Assembly (NCBI GenBank): GCA_003446315.1
Contig: DMBA01000117.1
Coordinates: 1 to 8,838, forward strand
Reading direction: 5' to 3'
DNA from: Ruminococcus sp.
GTDB lineage: Bacteria > Bacillota > Clostridia > Oscillospirales > Ruminococcaceae
DNA length: 8,838 nt
In this document: in pieces, positions 6,456-8,838 of the stretch
Layout: each line of letters opens with the position of its first letter
How positions within the stretch are numbered: position 1 is the first letter of the stretch
The notes under the pieces: generated by a model
The model's database searches: none
What the model was told of the DNA's origin: nothing
What the model saw: only the letters and a program-made list of their open reading frames with translations
Position numbers and translations under genes: made by a program

Positions 6456-6869
6456 ATGGCTGCATGGATGATGATCGTGACGGAAAAAAATGCCGCAGGT
6501 GCTTTGCTGTCTGTTTCGCTCGGTGTGATCTTCATCGGAATCATTTACTCATATATTATGAAAAATGCAAGGTGCTCTGCTTGCGTGGATGCGGAAGTGA
6601 TTGAAGTAACGGTTACAAGAGGCAGCAGAAGCGGTACAATGTATAAGCCCGTTTATCAGTATTACTATGACGGCAAATCCTATACGGTCATCGGGCTCGG
6701 TTATTTCCGCGATATTTACGGCCGTTATACAACAATTCCCATTTGGGTCGATCCGGATCAGCCGGATGTCATTTTTGATAAGTTTACATGGAAGCGGTAT
6801 ATGATGACATTTTTGCCGCTGCTGCTGTTTTTGCTCATCGCAGGCATATATGCAGCATCCGGCAAATAA
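6456..6869 (+). CDS. Small membrane protein resembling DUF3592
   Basis: The product has 137 residues and two membrane segments, at about 14-35 and 115-133. Between them lies a soluble beta-rich region: the strand ACVDAEVIEVTVT, the exposed stretch YKPVYQYYYDGKSYTVIG (63-80), and IPIWVDPDQPD (94-104). The pattern of membrane helix, 'A-x-V-x-x-V', 'Y-x-G-x-x-Y' and 'I-x-V-x-P-D-x-P' is that of DUF3592 proteins, whose biochemical role is not known to me. No promoter is clear upstream. The gene follows a decayed paralogue, so the family was once duplicated here. It is separated by 100 bases from the next gene and could be its own unit or read through from the kinase operon. Confidence 0.7.
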   Translation: MAAWMMIVTEKNAAGALLSVSLGVIFIGIIYSYIMKNARCSACVDAEVIEVTVTRGSRSGTMYKPVYQYYYDGKSYTVIGLGYFRDIYGRYTTIPIWVDPDQPDVIFDKFTWKRYMMTFLPLLLFLLIAGIYAASGK

Positions 6870-6907
6870 ATACAATGCACATGTTCTCCTGCACTTATCA
6901 GATATTG

Positions 6908-6946
6908 CCGGATGCCGCCAAAACATCCCATAAAACCGGCATTTGG
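6908..6946. repeat. Imperfect hairpin between the DUF3592-like gene and yqhQ
   Basis: CCGGATGCCG (6908-6917) can pair with CGGCATTTGG (6937-6946) through ten pairs, two of them G-T, with a 19-base loop. It stands just before the yqhQ ribosome site and lacks a T tract. It may mark a transcript end, limit ribosome access, or mean nothing. Promoter-like bases (TTGCCG and CATAAA, 18 apart) overlap it but match poorly. Confidence 0.3.
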
Positions 6947-6953
6947 TTCTTGG

Positions 6954-6961
6954 AAAGGAAG
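6954..6961 (+). promoter_or_regulatory. Ribosome binding site pointing to a TTG start for yqhQ
   Basis: AAAGGAAG lies eight bases before the TTG at 6970. An in-frame TTG at 6943 precedes the site and has none of its own, so the protein should begin MSEKD at 6970. No in-frame ATG occurs before the conserved core. Confidence 0.65.
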
Positions 6962-6969
6962 AATTCATT

Positions 6970-8196
6970 TTGTCAGAGAAAGATACACTACAGGAACAGC
7001 AGGCTGCAAAAGCTGCATATGCACATAAATCCAAAATCGGCGGACAGGCTCTCATCGAAGGCGTTATGATGAAAGGCCCGTTCCGCGGTGCAATGGCTTG
7101 CAGACTGCCAAACGGTGAAATTGATCTGGAAACATGGGAGATCCCTTCTCAGATCGCTGCCGATCCCAAAACCGGCGAACAGCGCGTTGTGCCGAAATGG
7201 TATAACCGCATCCCGCTGGTGCGCGGCTGCGTCAATTTCGTGCTTTCGATGATCGACGGCTATCGCTGCATGATGAAAGCTGCCGATAAACAGTACGATG
7301 AGGAAGTGGACGATTTCTGCAAATGGAAAAAACATGAGAAAATTGATAAACTCGATGAAGCAGAAGCAATTGAGAAATTCCGTCCGTGGCTCAAAGAACA
7401 GTATCGGAAACTCGATGAGAAAAATGCAAAAGAGAAAAAAGATACGCCGCCGCTGGGCGTGCCCGATGAGGAAACCATCCGGAAACGCTGGGACTATCTG
7501 AAAAAGGCTTCCGAAAATTATGAGTATGAGGAGCCATCAAAGCTCGAACAGTGGCTCGATGAGAAGCTCGGCGATCAGATCTTTAACTTTATTATGGTGC
7601 TTGCAATGATCTTCGGTCTTATCATTGCGCTGGGATTGTTTATGTATCTGCCCAGACTGATCGTTTCCTGGATCAAGCCGCTGACGGATAACCGCATTAT
7701 CAAATCTGTCGCTGAGGGCGTTGTCAAGATCGTGCTCTTTGTTCTCTATATGTGGCTGACCGGAAAAGGCAAAGGGATTCGCCGCACCTATGAATATCAC
7801 GGCGCGGAACATAAAACCATTGCCTGCTTCGAAGCTGCACTTCCGCTGACCGTCGAAAATGTCAAGAAACAGTGCAGATTCCACCCGCGCTGCGGTACCA
7901 GCTTCATTTTCCTCGTGCTCCTGATCAGTATTTTCTTCGGCTGCTTTAATCCGTATACGATCGTCTGGCAGAGAGTGCTGTTCGGATTTGCGCTCCTTCC
8001 GATGATTACCGGCGTGAGCTATGAACTGATCCGCATTGCCGGACGCTATGACAATCCCTTTACCCGTATCCTCTCTGCGCCCGGTCTCTGGCTCCAGCGC
8101 ATTACCACAAAAGAACCGGATGCCTCGCAGATCGAATGCGCGATCGCTGCAATGACACCGTGTATTCCGGAAAACCTCGAAGACGATATCTGGTAA
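6970..8196 (+). CDS. yqhQ: YqhQ/DUF1385 family membrane protein with a charged insertion
   Basis: The 408-residue product opens with the hallmark IGGQALIEGVMMKGP (23-37) and later has YEYHGAEHKTIACFEA (274-289) and CRFHPRCGTSFIF (302-314), the signature blocks of DUF1385. The His and Cys residues in these blocks (His277, His281, Cys302, His305, Cys308) look suited to binding a metal, which is inference. Membrane segments fall at about 206-229, 250-264, 311-328 and 333-352. Family members such as YqhQ of Bacillus subtilis have about 320 residues. The extra length here lies in a very charged, lysine- and glutamate-rich stretch at about 110-190, rich in predicted helix. The molecular role of the family is not established to my knowledge. 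The gene starts with TTG and is followed after seven bases by prmC, a pairing common in Clostridia near prfA and rpmE. Confidence 0.9.
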   Translation: MSEKDTLQEQQAAKAAYAHKSKIGGQALIEGVMMKGPFRGAMACRLPNGEIDLETWEIPSQIAADPKTGEQRVVPKWYNRIPLVRGCVNFVLSMIDGYRCMMKAADKQYDEEVDDFCKWKKHEKIDKLDEAEAIEKFRPWLKEQYRKLDEKNAKEKKDTPPLGVPDEETIRKRWDYLKKASENYEYEEPSKLEQWLDEKLGDQIFNFIMVLAMIFGLIIALGLFMYLPRLIVSWIKPLTDNRIIKSVAEGVVKIVLFVLYMWLTGKGKGIRRTYEYHGAEHKTIACFEAALPLTVENVKKQCRFHPRCGTSFIFLVLLISIFFGCFNPYTIVWQRVLFGFALLPMITGVSYELIRIAGRYDNPFTRILSAPGLWLQRITTKEPDASQIECAIAAMTPCIPENLEDDIW

Positions 8197-8203
8197 ATCC
8201 ATC

Positions 8204-8838
8204 ATGAGAATACAGATTGATCCTGATCTGCACCGGAAACTGACCGCGATTCTGAAAGCAGGCGGTATTCCCGATGCAGAACTCGAAGCACAGTGGATCC
8301 TCGAAGATATTCCGGATGCGGATGATGCTCTGGATATTGCGCGGAAACGTGCAGAACATCAGCCGCTGCAATATCTGCTCGGCGCTTGGGAATTCTATGG
8401 GCTGCCGATCCGGGTCGGGAAAGGTGTGCTCATTCCCCGTGCCGATACCGAAACACTCGTGGATGCTGCATTGGAGCGTTTGCGGCATATATCTGCCCCG
8501 AAGATCGCCGATCTTTGTACCGGCAGCGGCTGTATCGCGCTTGCACTGAAATCGCAGCGCCCGGATGCCGATATCTGCGGCGTGGAGAAAAGCGATGCGG
8601 CAATGGCATATGCACGGAAAAATGCGGAGTCGCTGCGGATGAATGTCAGCGTTTTCGCCGGCGATGTGCTCGATGCGCAGACCGCAGAACGGTTTGCCGG
8701 TCTGGATGCGATCGTTTGTAATCCGCCCTATCTCACAGCAGATGATATGCAGCAGTTGCAGGAAGAAGTGCGCTATGAGCCAACTGCCGCTTTGGACGGC
8801 GGACAGGACGGGCTGCTGTTCTATCGGGAGATCACAAG
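8204..8838 (+). CDS. prmC: Peptide chain release factor N5-glutamine methyltransferase PrmC (partial, right edge)
   Basis: PrmC (HemK) methylates the glutamine of the GGQ loop in release factors RF1 and RF2, using S-adenosylmethionine, which makes termination efficient. The frame is open from ATG 8204 to the window edge (211 codons). QPLQYLLGAWEFYG (53-66) and GVLIPRADTE (74-83) mark the linker and start of the catalytic domain. DLCTGSGCIALAL (103-115) is the SAM-binding motif I, and NPPY (173-176) is the glutamine-binding motif. EVRYEPTAALDGGQDGL (188-204) is also typical of the family. The N-terminal helical domain appears short: only about 52 residues precede QPLQY, against roughly 70 or more in most PrmC proteins. 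There is no clear ribosome site; the start lies seven bases after the yqhQ stop, suggesting coupled translation. The C terminus lies outside the window. Confidence 0.93.
   Translation, partial: MRIQIDPDLHRKLTAILKAGGIPDAELEAQWILEDIPDADDALDIARKRAEHQPLQYLLGAWEFYGLPIRVGKGVLIPRADTETLVDAALERLRHISAPKIADLCTGSGCIALALKSQRPDADICGVEKSDAAMAYARKNAESLRMNVSVFAGDVLDAQTAERFAGLDAIVCNPPYLTADDMQQLQEEVRYEPTAALDGGQDGLLFYREIT

Noticed and set aside
6905..6934. A promoter for yqhQ (TTGCCG, 18 bases, CATAAA)
   Set aside because: Each element matches only four of six consensus positions and overlaps an inverted repeat, so it is not distinguishable from background.
1..8838. Mobile element, phage, defence system or CRISPR array
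   Set aside because: No transposase, integrase, nuclease or regularly spaced repeats are visible, and codon use looks even across the genes.

Overview
The window looks like ordinary chromosome from a Gram-positive anaerobe of the Clostridia, most likely a Ruminococcus-like member of the Oscillospiraceae. The pointers are a SpoIID/LytB-domain protein, a Firmicutes-type long citrate synthase, a YqhQ-family (DUF1385) membrane protein directly followed by prmC, strong AGGAGG-type ribosome binding sites, a TTG start, and moderate GC content. The genus is an inference from protein style, not something the sequence proves. I see no insertion sequence, phage gene, CRISPR array, rRNA or tRNA.

Layout. 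At the left edge a plus-strand reading frame ends at 89, inside the stem of a strong Rho-independent terminator (86-114). Converging on it from the right is a minus-strand SpoIID/LytB-like gene (113-1114). A divergent intergenic region follows. It holds a perfect consensus sigma-A promoter (TTGACA-17-TATAAT, 1179-1207), an inverted repeat over the predicted transcription start (1215-1233), and a leader of about 125 nt. This promoter should drive a compact plus-strand operon: citrate synthase (1341-2696), a predicted lipoprotein with DxDxDG loops (2693-4042, start and stop overlapping), an OmpR/PhoB-family response regulator (4061-4774) and its membrane histidine kinase (4789-6216).

After the kinase comes a 239-nt region. 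It contains inverted repeats and the decayed C-terminal half of a small membrane protein (6233-6409), a pseudogene remnant of the intact DUF3592-like gene just downstream (6456-6869). The window closes with a YqhQ/DUF1385 membrane protein (6970-8196, TTG start) and the first 211 codons of prmC (8204 to the edge), the release-factor glutamine methyltransferase.

How the genes may work together. A TCA-cycle enzyme, a surface lipoprotein and a PhoPR-like two-component system share one apparent transcript. This recalls the citZ-icd-mdh-phoP-phoR neighbourhood of Bacillus subtilis, but with a lipoprotein in place of icd-mdh. The lipoprotein is a candidate accessory sensor for the kinase (inference). 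yqhQ-prmC is a housekeeping pair often seen near prfA in Clostridia.

I did not find a clearly undescribed system. The observations most worth checking are the lipoprotein/two-component/citrate synthase operon with its candidate operator, the DUF3592 remnant beside its intact paralogue, and the charged insertion in the YqhQ homologue.
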